NCBI GenBank assembly: GCA_028285185.1
Contig: JANQQD010000025.1
Span: 1-64,000, forward strand
Direction of reading: 5' to 3'
Origin: Anaerolineae bacterium
GTDB taxonomy: Bacteria > Pseudomonadota > Alphaproteobacteria > DSM-16000 > Inquilinaceae
DNA length: 64,000 nt
Shown: piece after piece, positions 31,740-42,143 of the stretch
How positions within the stretch are numbered: the first letter of the stretch is position 1
Layout of the letters: each line of letters begins with the position of its first letter
The notes under the pieces: generated by a model
Seen by the model: only the letters and a program-made list of their open reading frames with translations
Database searches by the model: none
What the model was told of the DNA's origin: nothing
Program-made: the position numbers and the translations under genes

Positions 31740-32525
31740 TCAACCCGCAGGGGCGGACTGGCCCTCGTCCTGAGCCAGCCGGGCGGCGAAGCGAAGGCGC
31801 ACATAGTCGGCCGTCCATCGGCCGCGATCATCACAGAGTGCCGGCGCCAGCAGCGCCACCGCCTCATCCCGCGCCGCGGTGCGCTCGCTCTCCGGAAGGG
31901 CCGACAGCATCGGTCCGGCGAAGGTGTCAAGCCAGCCGGCCATGTCGGTCGGCAGAGGCGTCGGCCGCGGGATCAGCTCCGTCGTCGATACTGCGAAGCC
32001 GTGCGCCTCCAGTCGTTCGCGGTATGCCTCCGCGGTTGGAAAGTACCAGACCAGGTGGGCGCGCGGGTCGGTGCCGCGGCGCTCAAGCACGGCGCTCAGC
32101 GCCACCTTCACGGCAGCGACGTTGCCGTGCCCGCCGAACTCACCGACAAACCGTCCATCGGGCTTGAGCGCCCGCACCACGCCGGCCAGAACGGCGTCGG
32201 CGTCGCGCATCCAATGCAGGGCCGCATTTGAAAAGACGGCATCGAACTCATGCTCGAAGCCGAGCGCCTGACCGTCCGCCACATGCGCATCGATCCCGCG
32301 GCTCTGTGCGCGTGCCACCATTGAGTGCGAGTTGTCGATCCCCACCACTGCGGCCCCCGCCGCCGCGATCTCAACACTCAACGTGCCGTCGCCGCAGCCC
32401 AGATCCAGGATCCGTTCGCCCGTTTTGGGGGCCAGCAGGTCGAGCACCGGACGGCCCAGCGCCGGCACGAAGTCCGCGTGCCGACGGTAGACGTCGGCAT
32501 CCCAATGCTGCTTGGCCTCGTTCAT
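31740..32525 (-). CDS. Tam-like class I SAM methyltransferase
   Basis: A 261-residue methyltransferase. Motif I is ILDLGCGDGTLSVEIA at about residues 38-53, with VVGIDNSHSMV, FDAVFSNAALHWMRD and LKPDGRFVGEFGG. This is the pattern of trans-aconitate 2-methyltransferase and relatives. The N-terminal W-x-x-x-Y (WDADVYRRHADFV) also fits that group. GTG 32528 and ATG 32525 are both possible starts. It is divergent from the exported protease gene. The substrate is not certain. Confidence 0.82.
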   Translation of the reverse strand: MNEAKQHWDADVYRRHADFVPALGRPVLDLLAPKTGERILDLGCGDGTLSVEIAAAGAAVVGIDNSHSMVARAQSRGIDAHVADGQALGFEHEFDAVFSNAALHWMRDADAVLAGVVRALKPDGRFVGEFGGHGNVAAVKVALSAVLERRGTDPRAHLVWYFPTAEAYRERLEAHGFAVSTTELIPRPTPLPTDMAGWLDTFAGPMLSALPESERTAARDEAVALLAPALCDDRGRWTADYVRLRFAARLAQDEGQSAPAG

Positions 32526-32632
32526 CACTCTTTCAATTGTGTTGCATCTACTGCTTGCCTAGCGTGCCATAAAGCCAATGTCTAACGTATCACCGGCTCT
32601 CGGGCCATTGGGATGGGGACCATCGGACGACG

Positions 32633-33427
32633 ATGATACGAACGGCCTTCATGCTGCTGGGCGCTCTGGCGCTGGCCGCCACCGGAGGCATCCCGGCACC
32701 GGCGATGGCGCAGATCCAGTCGTTCTTCGGCAACGACGATCGGGAGTTCGTGACGCCGGACAGGATGCCCTGGCGCGCCATCGGCAAGCTGACCTTTCCG
32801 GATGGCGGGCACTGCTCCGGCGCCCTGGTCAGCGACCGGGTCGTTCTGACATCCGCCCATTGCATGTTCGCTGACGGCACCCAGTCCTATCTGATGCCGC
32901 CGGTTGACTTCCGGCTCGGCTTCCACAAGGGCGAAGCGGTTGGCATCTCGCGTGTGCGCAGCTTCTGGTACCCCAGAGACTACGCGAACGCCGAGACCGC
33001 GCCGCTGGGGTCGGACGAGGACGGGCTGGACTATGCCTTCGTCCTGTTGGAGGAGCCGCTGGGGGCCGATGTCGGCCATTTCGCCGTGCATGAGCTGACC
33101 AGCAGCGACCTTCACCGGGCCGGTCAGCGGGCCTGGCAGCGTCTCACGCAGGCCGGCTACAGCGGCGATACGGCAGACCAACTGACCATTCACCGCACCT
33201 GCAACGCCATCAGCTTCCTGCCCAACAACACCATGTCGCACGAATGCGATATCATGTCAGGCGATAGCGGCTCGCCGATCTTCTATGAGGACGAGCGTGG
33301 CTTCAGTATCGTCGCCGTGACCTCGTCCATCTATCAGGGGCGGCAGTCGGTCAACATCGCCGTCGACAGCCGGGCCTTCCTGCGCGACCTGCGCCGGTTC
33401 CTCGATCACTACGACCCGCCCCGGTAA
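32633..33427 (+). CDS. Exported trypsin-like serine protease (V8/S1 type)
   Basis: A 264-residue secreted protease. The signal peptide is residues 1-26, with cleavage after AMA. The catalytic triad is His76 (TSAHC), Asp133 (GLDYAF) and Ser212 (GDSGSP). The Cys residues near His76 and in the DIMSGDSG and RTCNA stretches could form the usual disulfides. The sequence is of the glutamyl-endopeptidase/V8-like S1 group of Gram-negative bacteria. It acts in the periplasm or outside. Nothing nearby indicates a target. Confidence 0.85.
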   Translation: MIRTAFMLLGALALAATGGIPAPAMAQIQSFFGNDDREFVTPDRMPWRAIGKLTFPDGGHCSGALVSDRVVLTSAHCMFADGTQSYLMPPVDFRLGFHKGEAVGISRVRSFWYPRDYANAETAPLGSDEDGLDYAFVLLEEPLGADVGHFAVHELTSSDLHRAGQRAWQRLTQAGYSGDTADQLTIHRTCNAISFLPNNTMSHECDIMSGDSGSPIFYEDERGFSIVAVTSSIYQGRQSVNIAVDSRAFLRDLRRFLDHYDPPR

Positions 33428-33494
33428 GGTTCACGTTCGGCCAGCGAAACCTATGTTCTTGATTTGTTCGTTCATCTGAGCCTAATCTGCGGGC

Positions 33495-34577
33495 ATGGTC
33501 GATGCCATGCCCGATCGCCCGCGCAAGGGCCGGGGAGCCGTCAGTAACCCCACCGGCCGGTTTGAACCGCACCAGCGTGCCGCGGTCGATGATGGCTGGA
33601 CGCGGGACAACACCGATGATCCGCCACCGCTGCAGACGGTTCTGTCGGTCGATACGTCCCGGAAGATCATCGCCCGCAACGACTCGCCCGACGTGCCGTT
33701 CGACCGGTCGATCAACCCCTATCGGGGGTGTGAGCATGGCTGCGTCTATTGCTTTGCCCGGCCCAGCCACGCCTATCTGGGACTCTCGCCGGGTCTCGAT
33801 TTCGAAACACGGCTGTTCTACAAGCCCGACACAGCCAAGCTGCTGGCGGCGGAGCTGCGCCGCCCCGGCTACAAGCCCGCGACGATCGCCATCGGCGCCA
33901 ACACCGACCCCTATCAGCCAATAGAGCGCAAGCTGGGGCTGACACGTGCCGTCCTGCAGGTGCTGTCGGATTTCAACCATCCGGCGGGGCTGATCACCAA
34001 ATCGTCCCTGGTCGTTCGCGATCTCGACATCCTGGCGGACATGGCGCACCGCCGGCTTGCCCATCTCTGCGTCTCGGTGACCACGCTGGATGAGAGTCTC
34101 GCCCGCACGCTCGAGCCGCGCGCCGCGACGCCGAAACGCCGGCTGGAGGCGATCCGACAGGCCGCGGCAGCAGGGGTGCCTGTGGCGGTGCTTACTTCGC
34201 CCATGATCCCTGGCCTGAACGATACGGAGATGGAACGAATCCTCGAGGCGGCGGCGGAGGCCGGTGCCACCAGCGCCAACTATACCCTGGTCCGTCTGCC
34301 GCTGGAGATCGCCGGCCTGTTCGAGGAATGGCTGCGCAGCCACACACCCGACCGCGCCGACAAGGTGCTGAACCGCATCCGGCAGATGCGCGGCGGCAAC
34401 CTCTATGAGGCCAGCTTCGGCCGGCGCATGCGCGGCTCGGGCACCGAAGCGGACCTGTTGTCCGACCGCTTCGCTGCCGCATGCCGGCGCTTGGGGCTCG
34501 GCCCGCGCGGCTTCGTATTGGACAATAGCCGGTTCGCCCCGCCGCCCGCCCGCGGCGATCAGCTCTCGCTGCTGTAA
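33495..34577 (+). CDS. PA0069-family radical SAM protein
   Basis: A 360-residue radical SAM protein. The iron-sulfur cysteines are C79, C83 and C86 (CEHGCVYC), preceded by NPYRG. Characteristic stretches are ATIAIGANTDPYQPIER, LITKSSLVVRDLDIL and VAVLTSPMIPGLND. This is the PA0069-like group related to spore photoproduct lyase-like proteins. The reaction is not known for the family. ATG 33495 and 33507 are both possible starts. The gene is followed by rnhB on the same strand. Confidence 0.85.
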   Translation: MVDAMPDRPRKGRGAVSNPTGRFEPHQRAAVDDGWTRDNTDDPPPLQTVLSVDTSRKIIARNDSPDVPFDRSINPYRGCEHGCVYCFARPSHAYLGLSPGLDFETRLFYKPDTAKLLAAELRRPGYKPATIAIGANTDPYQPIERKLGLTRAVLQVLSDFNHPAGLITKSSLVVRDLDILADMAHRRLAHLCVSVTTLDESLARTLEPRAATPKRRLEAIRQAAAAGVPVAVLTSPMIPGLNDTEMERILEAAAEAGATSANYTLVRLPLEIAGLFEEWLRSHTPDRADKVLNRIRQMRGGNLYEASFGRRMRGSGTEADLLSDRFAAACRRLGLGPRGFVLDNSRFAPPPARGDQLSLL

Positions 34578-34666
34578 GGTAACGGACAGGGCTTCAAGAT
34601 CTGGACCGCTGCGGTTAAGTCGGCTACAAAATAGGCGATCTTTCGCCTTGGAAAGTCCCCCTTCCC

Positions 34667-35284
34667 TTGCCAGACCTGTCGCTTGAGCGAGCACATGGCG
34701 CCCCCGCGAGAGCCATCGCCGGCGTCGACGAAGTGGGCCGCGGCCCGCTGGCCGGACCGGTGATTGCCGCGGCCGTGGTCCTGCCCGCCGCGGGCCTGCC
34801 GGAGCATCTCGCCACGGTCATCGATGACAGCAAGTCAGTGCCCGCACGGGTGCGTGCGGCCGTCGCTCCGCAGCTTGCGGACCTTGCGGCCGTGGGCATT
34901 GGCCGGGCGGAGCCGGCGGAGATCGACGACCTGAACATCCTGCAGGCCTCTCTGTTGGCCATGGCACGGGCCGTTTCGGCCCTGGGCGTGCGGCCGGACC
35001 TGGCCCTGATCGACGGCACCTGGGTCCCCAGCCACCTGCCCTGTGCCGCCCTGCCGGTGGTGCGCGGCGACGCCATCAGCCTGTCCATCGCCGCGGCGTC
35101 GATCATCGCGAAAGAGGCACGAGACGCCGAGATGCGGGCGCTGGCCACAAGCCATCCGGGCTATGGCTGGGAACGCAATGCCGGCTACCCGACGGTGGAG
35201 CATCGCGCCGCGATCGCGCGGCTGGGCCTGACGCCGCATCACCGCCGCAGCTTCGGCCCCTGCGCCCGTCACGCCGCGGCATAG
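34667..35284 (+). CDS. rnhB: Ribonuclease HII
   Basis: A 205-residue RNase HII, normal length. The active site is Asp21-Glu22 ([13 protein letters not shown]), Asp116 (LIDG) and Asp153 in [12 protein letters not shown]. The C-terminal [25 protein letters not shown] is typical. It cleaves the RNA strand in RNA/DNA hybrids and removes single ribonucleotides. The start is TTG 34667. It is followed by ccrM, the rnhB-ccrM order also seen in other alphaproteobacteria. Confidence 0.93.
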   Translation: MPDLSLERAHGAPARAIAGVDEVGRGPLAGPVIAAAVVLPAAGLPEHLATVIDDSKSVPARVRAAVAPQLADLAAVGIGRAEPAEIDDLNILQASLLAMARAVSALGVRPDLALIDGTWVPSHLPCAALPVVRGDAISLSIAAASIIAKEARDAEMRALATSHPGYGWERNAGYPTVEHRAAIARLGLTPHHRRSFGPCARHAAA

Positions 35285-35326
35285 CCACAGCCGCCGGCGC
35301 AGCGGAATCGCGGGCTGATGCCGGTT

Positions 35327-36500
<1,174 letters not shown>

Positions 36501-36624
36501 GCCTCGATCGTCCGCGGATGGCGCGGTGCGCCCATGGCAGCATAGGCTAACGTTGCGCCGCCATCAGGCGGACACGATCTGTTGGCTTCTGCCAGTCAGA
36601 CATCCTGCGCCGTGAGGCTGCCCC

Positions 36625-37635
36625 ATGATCACGCTCGATGGCTTGACACTGGTCGTACGGTTTGCCGACTTGCACGAAGACGCGATTGCGGAGATCGGTT
36701 TCCAGCGCACGCTGCGCATCCCGGATGACGGCCGCACCTATCCGCTGCCGCCGGGTCTGGGGCCTTTCCCTTTGCGGCTGATCGACAGCCTGACCGGCCG
36801 CCTGCCCGAGGCTTGGGCGGCGCGCGGCGGCGTGGTGATGCCCATGCACCAGGCCGAGGCCATGTGGATCAGCTTCCCCGGCACCCGGGGATATGGCTAT
36901 CCCTTCGCCGTGAAGGTGGCCACGGGCGGCATCAACGCCATCACCGGAGAGACCTGGACCGACGGCCTGCAAGACGATCCGCAGGACTATCTGGTGCTGC
37001 CCGACCAGCCCTGGCTGGACGGCTATTGCGTGGAAAAGGGCAGCATCCGCCAGTTCGTCGCCATGCCGCTGGGAGACGGCTATTCGGCGGAGGAACAGCT
37101 GACCGGCACCGCCGATATCGGCGGCCTGCAGCTTCAGGCCTATCCCATGAAGCCAGAGCGGTACGAGCAGCTGAAGCGGGAGGGCAGAACGCGGGGCACG
37201 ATGGACTTCATGATGCCCGAGGCCGCTTTGGGGGCCGCCGCGGAGCCTATGGGCCTCGCCCCCGGCGGCCGCATGAAGCAGGACATCTATGACGACACCT
37301 ACGGCCTGGAGGCATGGGACCAGTCGCGCTCAGCCCGATGCTTCGTCGCCATCGTCAACTCCCTGGGCTGGCTGGACCTCACGGGCACAGCCCCGCCCTG
37401 GCGTCCGCCCTCGGCCAGGGAATACGACGCCCACGGCCTGCCCTGGTTCGACTATTACGCCGGCGATGCCAAGGCGCTGGAGGGCGCGGCCAAGCTGGCG
37501 GGCTTGAAGAGCGTGGCTGAACTGGGCCAGCAGAAGCGCGTGGCCCCGCTGCCGGAAAACCAGTCGACGGAGGCAGGGAGGGTCATTCCGCTCGGCCCCG
37601 GCGGCCATCCGGTGGTGCGGGAGGGCACGTGGTAG
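36625..37635 (+). CDS. Conserved protein of unknown function
   Basis: A 336-residue soluble protein. I recognise a conserved family of unknown role with LRIPDDGRTYPLPPGLGPFP at the front, PMHQAEAMWISF, PFAVKVATGGINAITGE, PQDYLVLPDQPWLDGYCV and IRQFVAMPLGDGY. There is no signal peptide, membrane helix or catalytic motif that I can name. The start ATG 36625 has GAGG upstream. The cobD gene begins inside its last codons (GTG 37629), so they are co-transcribed. A link to cobalamin is possible from this overlap only. Confidence 0.78.
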   Translation: MITLDGLTLVVRFADLHEDAIAEIGFQRTLRIPDDGRTYPLPPGLGPFPLRLIDSLTGRLPEAWAARGGVVMPMHQAEAMWISFPGTRGYGYPFAVKVATGGINAITGETWTDGLQDDPQDYLVLPDQPWLDGYCVEKGSIRQFVAMPLGDGYSAEEQLTGTADIGGLQLQAYPMKPERYEQLKREGRTRGTMDFMMPEAALGAAAEPMGLAPGGRMKQDIYDDTYGLEAWDQSRSARCFVAIVNSLGWLDLTGTAPPWRPPSAREYDAHGLPWFDYYAGDAKALEGAAKLAGLKSVAELGQQKRVAPLPENQSTEAGRVIPLGPGGHPVVREGTW

Positions 37636-38630
37636 ACCACGATCCGGCAGTCCGCCACGGCGGCGACCTGGCTGCCGCCATCGCCAGATACGGCACAGGG
37701 CCGGAGGGGTGGTTGGACCTTTCCACGGGCATCAACCCGCATCCCTACCCCATGCCGGAGCTTCCGCCGGAGGTGTGGACGCGCCTGCCCCAGGCCGATG
37801 CCGAAGCAGCCCTCTTGGACGCTGCCGCCGGGTACTATGGCGTGGACGGCGCGGCCCACATCGTGGCCGCGCCGGGCACCCAGGCGCTGATCCAGTGGCT
37901 TGCCCGCCTGCAGCACCCGGCCGACGTGGCCGTCGTCGGCCCGACCTATGGCGAGCACGCGGCCCAATGGCGCCTGGCCGGCCACCGCGTGCGCGAGGTC
38001 ACCGACCCTGAGGAAGGTGCCGACGCCAGCGTCCTGATCCTCGTCAACCCCAACAACCCAGACGGCCGCATCATCCCCCGCGACGCCATGCTGGACCTTG
38101 CCGACCGACGCGCCGCACGCGGCGGCCTGCTCATCGTCGACGAGGCCTTCGCCGACGTAATGCCCGAAGCCAGCATCTCCGACGCCGCCGGCCGCCCCGG
38201 CCTGATCATCCTTCGCTCCTTCGGCAAGTTCTTCGGTCTGCCGGGTCTGCGTCTGGGCTTTGCCCTCGCCCCGCTTCCCTTCGCCCGCCGGATACGCGCA
38301 GCTCTGGGAACGTGGGCGGTAAGCGGGCCAGCGCTCGCGGTAGGGACACGGGCACTGGCGGACACAGGATGGATTCAGGGGATGCGCGCGAGGTTGGCAG
38401 AAGAAGCGGCGCAGCTCGACGAGATGCTTAAGGCCGCCAACCTTAGCATAGCCGGTGGCACCAACTTGTTCCGCTTGGTTGCAACAGAAGATGCGAGTGG
38501 ATTGTTCGTGCACCTCGCTAGACGGCATGTGCTCACCCGTCCCTTCGACTACCGCTCAAACTGGCTCCGCATTGGCATACCGACTGGTGGCCGACACCGC
38601 AGGCGGCTCGCGGACGCACTGTCAGGCTGA
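37629..38630 (+). CDS. cobD: L-threonine-O-3-phosphate decarboxylase
   Basis: A 333-residue PLP-dependent class I/II aminotransferase-fold enzyme. The N-terminal HGGD and WLDLSTGINPHPYP are characteristic of CobD/CobC. VNPNNPDG, VDEAF and the PLP Lys in SFGKFFGLPGLRLGF complete the signature. It makes (R)-1-amino-2-propanol phosphate for attachment to cobyric acid by CbiB, encoded 15 kb away. The start is GTG 37629, with GGAGGG upstream, overlapping the preceding gene by seven bases. It is outside the riboswitch-headed cluster and no cobalamin riboswitch is visible upstream. Confidence 0.9.
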   Translation: MVDHDPAVRHGGDLAAAIARYGTGPEGWLDLSTGINPHPYPMPELPPEVWTRLPQADAEAALLDAAAGYYGVDGAAHIVAAPGTQALIQWLARLQHPADVAVVGPTYGEHAAQWRLAGHRVREVTDPEEGADASVLILVNPNNPDGRIIPRDAMLDLADRRAARGGLLIVDEAFADVMPEASISDAAGRPGLIILRSFGKFFGLPGLRLGFALAPLPFARRIRAALGTWAVSGPALAVGTRALADTGWIQGMRARLAEEAAQLDEMLKAANLSIAGGTNLFRLVATEDASGLFVHLARRHVLTRPFDYRSNWLRIGIPTGGRHRRRLADALSG

Positions 38631-38832
38631 GGGCAGCGTCCCTCTCGCCAAGCGAAGATGACACTGACGGGGAGACCGCTGGGGCCGTAGCCCATGTCAA
38701 TGGTTGAGCCGCCCAACACGTCGGTCACCGCCTCACCCGCCGAATTAGTGTAGTCTGTTGACGTCATCCCGGTTATCCCTTCAGTCTCCGGGCATCCAAT
38801 CGATCGCGGATGGGGGCGCGAGGCGGGAGCGA

Positions 38833-41800
38833 ATGTCCAAACCTGTTGGCCTGTTGACGGACGACCCTGCCGGGCTGGACCTTTGGCGCCGGCTCTATGA
38901 GCGGTCGGGGATCGCCATCTTCCAGTCATCGCCAGAGGGGCATTACATCCGGGCCAATCCGGCCGGGGCGCGCATGCACGGCTATGACAGCGAGGCCGCA
39001 CTGCTGCAGGCCGTTAGGGACATCGGCCGCGAGGTCTACTGCAACCCCAAAGACCGCGAAACCATGCGCGCCCTGATCGAGGAGCACGGCGCGGTCGAAG
39101 GGTTCGAATGCCAGATCTACCGGCACCGGACCGGAGAACGCTTCTGGGTGCGGCAGAATATCTATCCTGTCACGGACGACGACGGCCGGCTCTTGCACTG
39201 GGAAGGCTATGTAGAAGACGTCACCGACCGCAAGCGCGCCGAGGAGGCGTTGCAACGCTACCGCGACGACCTGGAGCGGCGGGTGGAGGAGCGCACGGCC
39301 CAGCTGCGCGAACGCGAGGAGCGCTACCGTACCATCTTCGATGGGGCGTCGGTTGGCATCGGGCGTATCTGGCTGGGCACCGGACGGCTGATCGTCTCCA
39401 ACGAGACGCTGGCCCGGATCTTCGGCTTCGATACGGTCAAGGACTTCGTCGCCGAGTTCGTGTTCACAGAGCACTATGTCGATCCCGCCGACCATGCGCG
39501 CCTGATGGAAAGCTATGAGACGGCGCCCGGCACGCCGATCGAATGCGCCTTCGTCAAGCGCGACGGCTCGCCCGTCATCGTCCAGGCCCACGCCATGGTC
39601 AACGATGCGGAGGGCTATCTCGACGTCGTCGCCATCGACATCACCAGCCAGAAGCGGGCGGAACGGGCGCTGGTGGAAAGCGAAAAGCGGCTGAGCAGCC
39701 TGCTGGAGAATTCGCCTTCCGCCATCTGCATGCATGACGTCAGCGGACGGTTCCGCATGGTCAACACGCGGTTCTGCGAGTGGTTCGGCATGACCGCGGA
39801 AGACGTCATCGGCAAGACCACGCATGAGGCCGCCTCACTGGAATTCGGCGAACGCTGCCTTCGCATGCACAACGAGGTTCTGACAACCGGCGAGACGCGG
39901 GAGGAGGAGTTCGAGCTTCCCTTCGCCGACGGTACGCTGCATTCGGTCATCGTCACCAAGTTTCCCGTTTCCGGCCCGGACGGCATGACCGTCGGCGTCG
40001 GCGCCATCAAGACCGATAACACCGAGCGCAAGCGGGCCGAAGAGGCCATCCGCATCAGCCAGCAACGCCTGCAGCGCACCGTGACGCTGGCATCGGTCGG
40101 CTACTTCGTCTGGGATATCGTCGAGGACAAATGCATCGACTGCTCAGAGGAATACGCGCGACTGCATGGCATGACGGTCGCCGAATACATGGAACAGAGC
40201 GCAACGTTGGAACGCGATATCCTGCATGTTCATCCCGATGATCGGGAGAGCTACCAGGCGCTCTATGAGGCGAGCCGGGACGGTCGGATTCCGTTCAATA
40301 TGGAATACAGGATGCTGAGCTCGAGCGGCGAGACCCGGTACATCCGCGAAGTCGAAGAACATGTGGAGTTCGTGGATGGGCGGGCCGCCCGCGCGGAAGG
40401 CATGATCCAGGACATCACCGATCTGAAACGGGCTGAGGAGGACCTGCGCCGCTCGGAGGAGAACCTGCGCAATGTCGTGGACCAAGCCGGCGACGCCCTG
40501 TTCATCATCGAACCCACGAACGGCCGGTTTCTCGACGTCAACACCCAGGCCTGCACGTCATTGGGGTACAGCCGCGATGAGTTGCTGACCCTGTCGGTTG
40601 CTGAAATCGATATCGACTACATAGCCAAGAACCTGAGGGCCCCGACCGCCCGGCTGGTTCCGGGGGAAGTGGTGGCGATCGAGGGCACGCATCAGCGCAA
40701 GGACGGATCGGTCTTTCCGGTCGAGATCCGGGTGAGCGCGATGCACATGCAGGGCCAGCGCCGCACTCTGGCGCTGGCCCGCGACATCACCGAGCGGCGG
40801 CGCGCGGAAGAACGGTTGCGTCAGGCCCAGAAGATGGAGGCAGTGGGCCAGCTCACCGGCGGCGTGGCCCATGACTTCAACAACATCCTTGCCGTGATCC
40901 GCGGCAATGGCCAGCTGCTGGCCGATATCGACGGGCTGGACAGCCCGTTCCTGAAAGCCATCCTGAGCGCAACGGATCGCGGCGCCGACCTGACGCACCG
41001 GCTGCTCGCGTTCTCGCGCCGGCAGGCGCTGCAGCCGCGGGCCACGGATATCGCCAGGCTGACGGAGGGCATGCGCGAGCTGCTGTGCCGCACCCTGGGC
41101 GCGATGATCGAGATCGAGATCCGCGCAGATGACGCCCTGTGGCCGGCGATGGCCGACCCGGGGCAGGTGGAAAGCGCGGTGCTGAACCTTGCGCTCAATG
41201 CGCGGGATGCCATGCCGCGCGGCGGCAGGCTGACGATCGAATGCGCCAACGCGCGCCTCGACGAGGCGTCTGCGGCCGAAGCGCCGGATGCACCGGCTGG
41301 CGACTATGTGATGCTCGCCGTCAGCGACGAGGGCGATGGCATGTCGGCCGAGGTGCAGGCCCATGCCTTCGAACCGTTCTTCACCACCAAGGGTGTCGGC
41401 AAGGGCACCGGCTTGGGCCTCTCCATGGTCTATGGCTTTGCCCGCCAATCAGGGGGCCATGTCACCATCCGCAGCGCCGAAGGCCAGGGCACGACTGTCA
41501 CGCTCTATCTGCCGTGCGCGGCCGAAGCGGCGTCACAGGAAGAGGCCGGCCCCGACCAGCCGGCCCCGCAGGGCAACGGCGAGGCCATCCTGGTGATCGA
41601 AGACGATCCGGATGTGCGCGTGCTGACGGTCCGCCTGCTACGGTCCCTGAACTATCGGGTGATCGATGTCGGCACGGCCGCGGCAGCCGGTGACGCCCTG
41701 GCGGAAGGCTCTGCCGTCGACCTTGTGCTGTCGGACGTCGTGCTGCCCGACGGCGTCAGCGGCCCGGAATTCGCCCAGCGGGCCCGCGAGGCCTATCCGG

Positions 41801-41982
41801 ATCTGAGGGTGATCTTCATGTCCGGCTATGCGCCCGACGGGGCGATGGCCAACGGTCCGCTCGGCGCGGGAAGCGTGCTGTTGAACAAGCCCTTCCAGAA
41901 GGGCCAGCTCGCCAGGGCCTTGCGCGAGGCGCTCGACGGAGGTACCGCACATGGCGAGGTGCCGCCTCCACGCTCCGGATGA
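38833..41982 (+). CDS. Soluble hybrid histidine kinase with five PAS domains and a receiver
   Basis: A 1049-residue sensor kinase without membrane segments. Five PAS/PAC units occupy about residues 15-135, 160-275, 285-395, 410-525 and 535-650, joined by RKRAEEAL-type linkers and one coiled coil (RYRDDLERRVEERTAQLRERE). The phosphoacceptor is His680 in GGVAHDFNNIL. The ATPase has NLALNARDAMPRGG, DEGDGMS and GTGLGLSMVYG. The receiver at the C-terminus has Asp968 in LSDVVLPDG and Lys in NKPF. The start ATG 38833 has GGGAG near. It may sense internal redox or small ligands. No cognate response regulator is next to it; the AraC-type gene downstream is a possible output only by position. Confidence 0.9.
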   Translation: MSKPVGLLTDDPAGLDLWRRLYERSGIAIFQSSPEGHYIRANPAGARMHGYDSEAALLQAVRDIGREVYCNPKDRETMRALIEEHGAVEGFECQIYRHRTGERFWVRQNIYPVTDDDGRLLHWEGYVEDVTDRKRAEEALQRYRDDLERRVEERTAQLREREERYRTIFDGASVGIGRIWLGTGRLIVSNETLARIFGFDTVKDFVAEFVFTEHYVDPADHARLMESYETAPGTPIECAFVKRDGSPVIVQAHAMVNDAEGYLDVVAIDITSQKRAERALVESEKRLSSLLENSPSAICMHDVSGRFRMVNTRFCEWFGMTAEDVIGKTTHEAASLEFGERCLRMHNEVLTTGETREEEFELPFADGTLHSVIVTKFPVSGPDGMTVGVGAIKTDNTERKRAEEAIRISQQRLQRTVTLASVGYFVWDIVEDKCIDCSEEYARLHGMTVAEYMEQSATLERDILHVHPDDRESYQALYEASRDGRIPFNMEYRMLSSSGETRYIREVEEHVEFVDGRAARAEGMIQDITDLKRAEEDLRRSEENLRNVVDQAGDALFIIEPTNGRFLDVNTQACTSLGYSRDELLTLSVAEIDIDYIAKNLRAPTARLVPGEVVAIEGTHQRKDGSVFPVEIRVSAMHMQGQRRTLALARDITERRRAEERLRQAQKMEAVGQLTGGVAHDFNNILAVIRGNGQLLADIDGLDSPFLKAILSATDRGADLTHRLLAFSRRQALQPRATDIARLTEGMRELLCRTLGAMIEIEIRADDALWPAMADPGQVESAVLNLALNARDAMPRGGRLTIECANARLDEASAAEAPDAPAGDYVMLAVSDEGDGMSAEVQAHAFEPFFTTKGVGKGTGLGLSMVYGFARQSGGHVTIRSAEGQGTTVTLYLPCAAEAASQEEAGPDQPAPQGNGEAILVIEDDPDVRVLTVRLLRSLNYRVIDVGTAAAAGDALAEGSAVDLVLSDVVLPDGVSGPEFAQRAREAYPDLRVIFMSGYAPDGAMANGPLGAGSVLLNKPFQKGQLARALREALDGGTAHGEVPPPRSG

Positions 41983-42143
41983 GCCGAGCCTTCCACAGCA
42001 GTCGCGCTCAGCCCAATGGATCGCTGGCGTATGCGCTCTGTCAGCGCGCAGCGACCGTATTTTAAGAATAGATTGAGCAATTCGTCGTCACACTTCAGTG
42101 TCTGCATGTCGGCGGTGTGCCCTCGTGGGAGAGACAGGACCCC

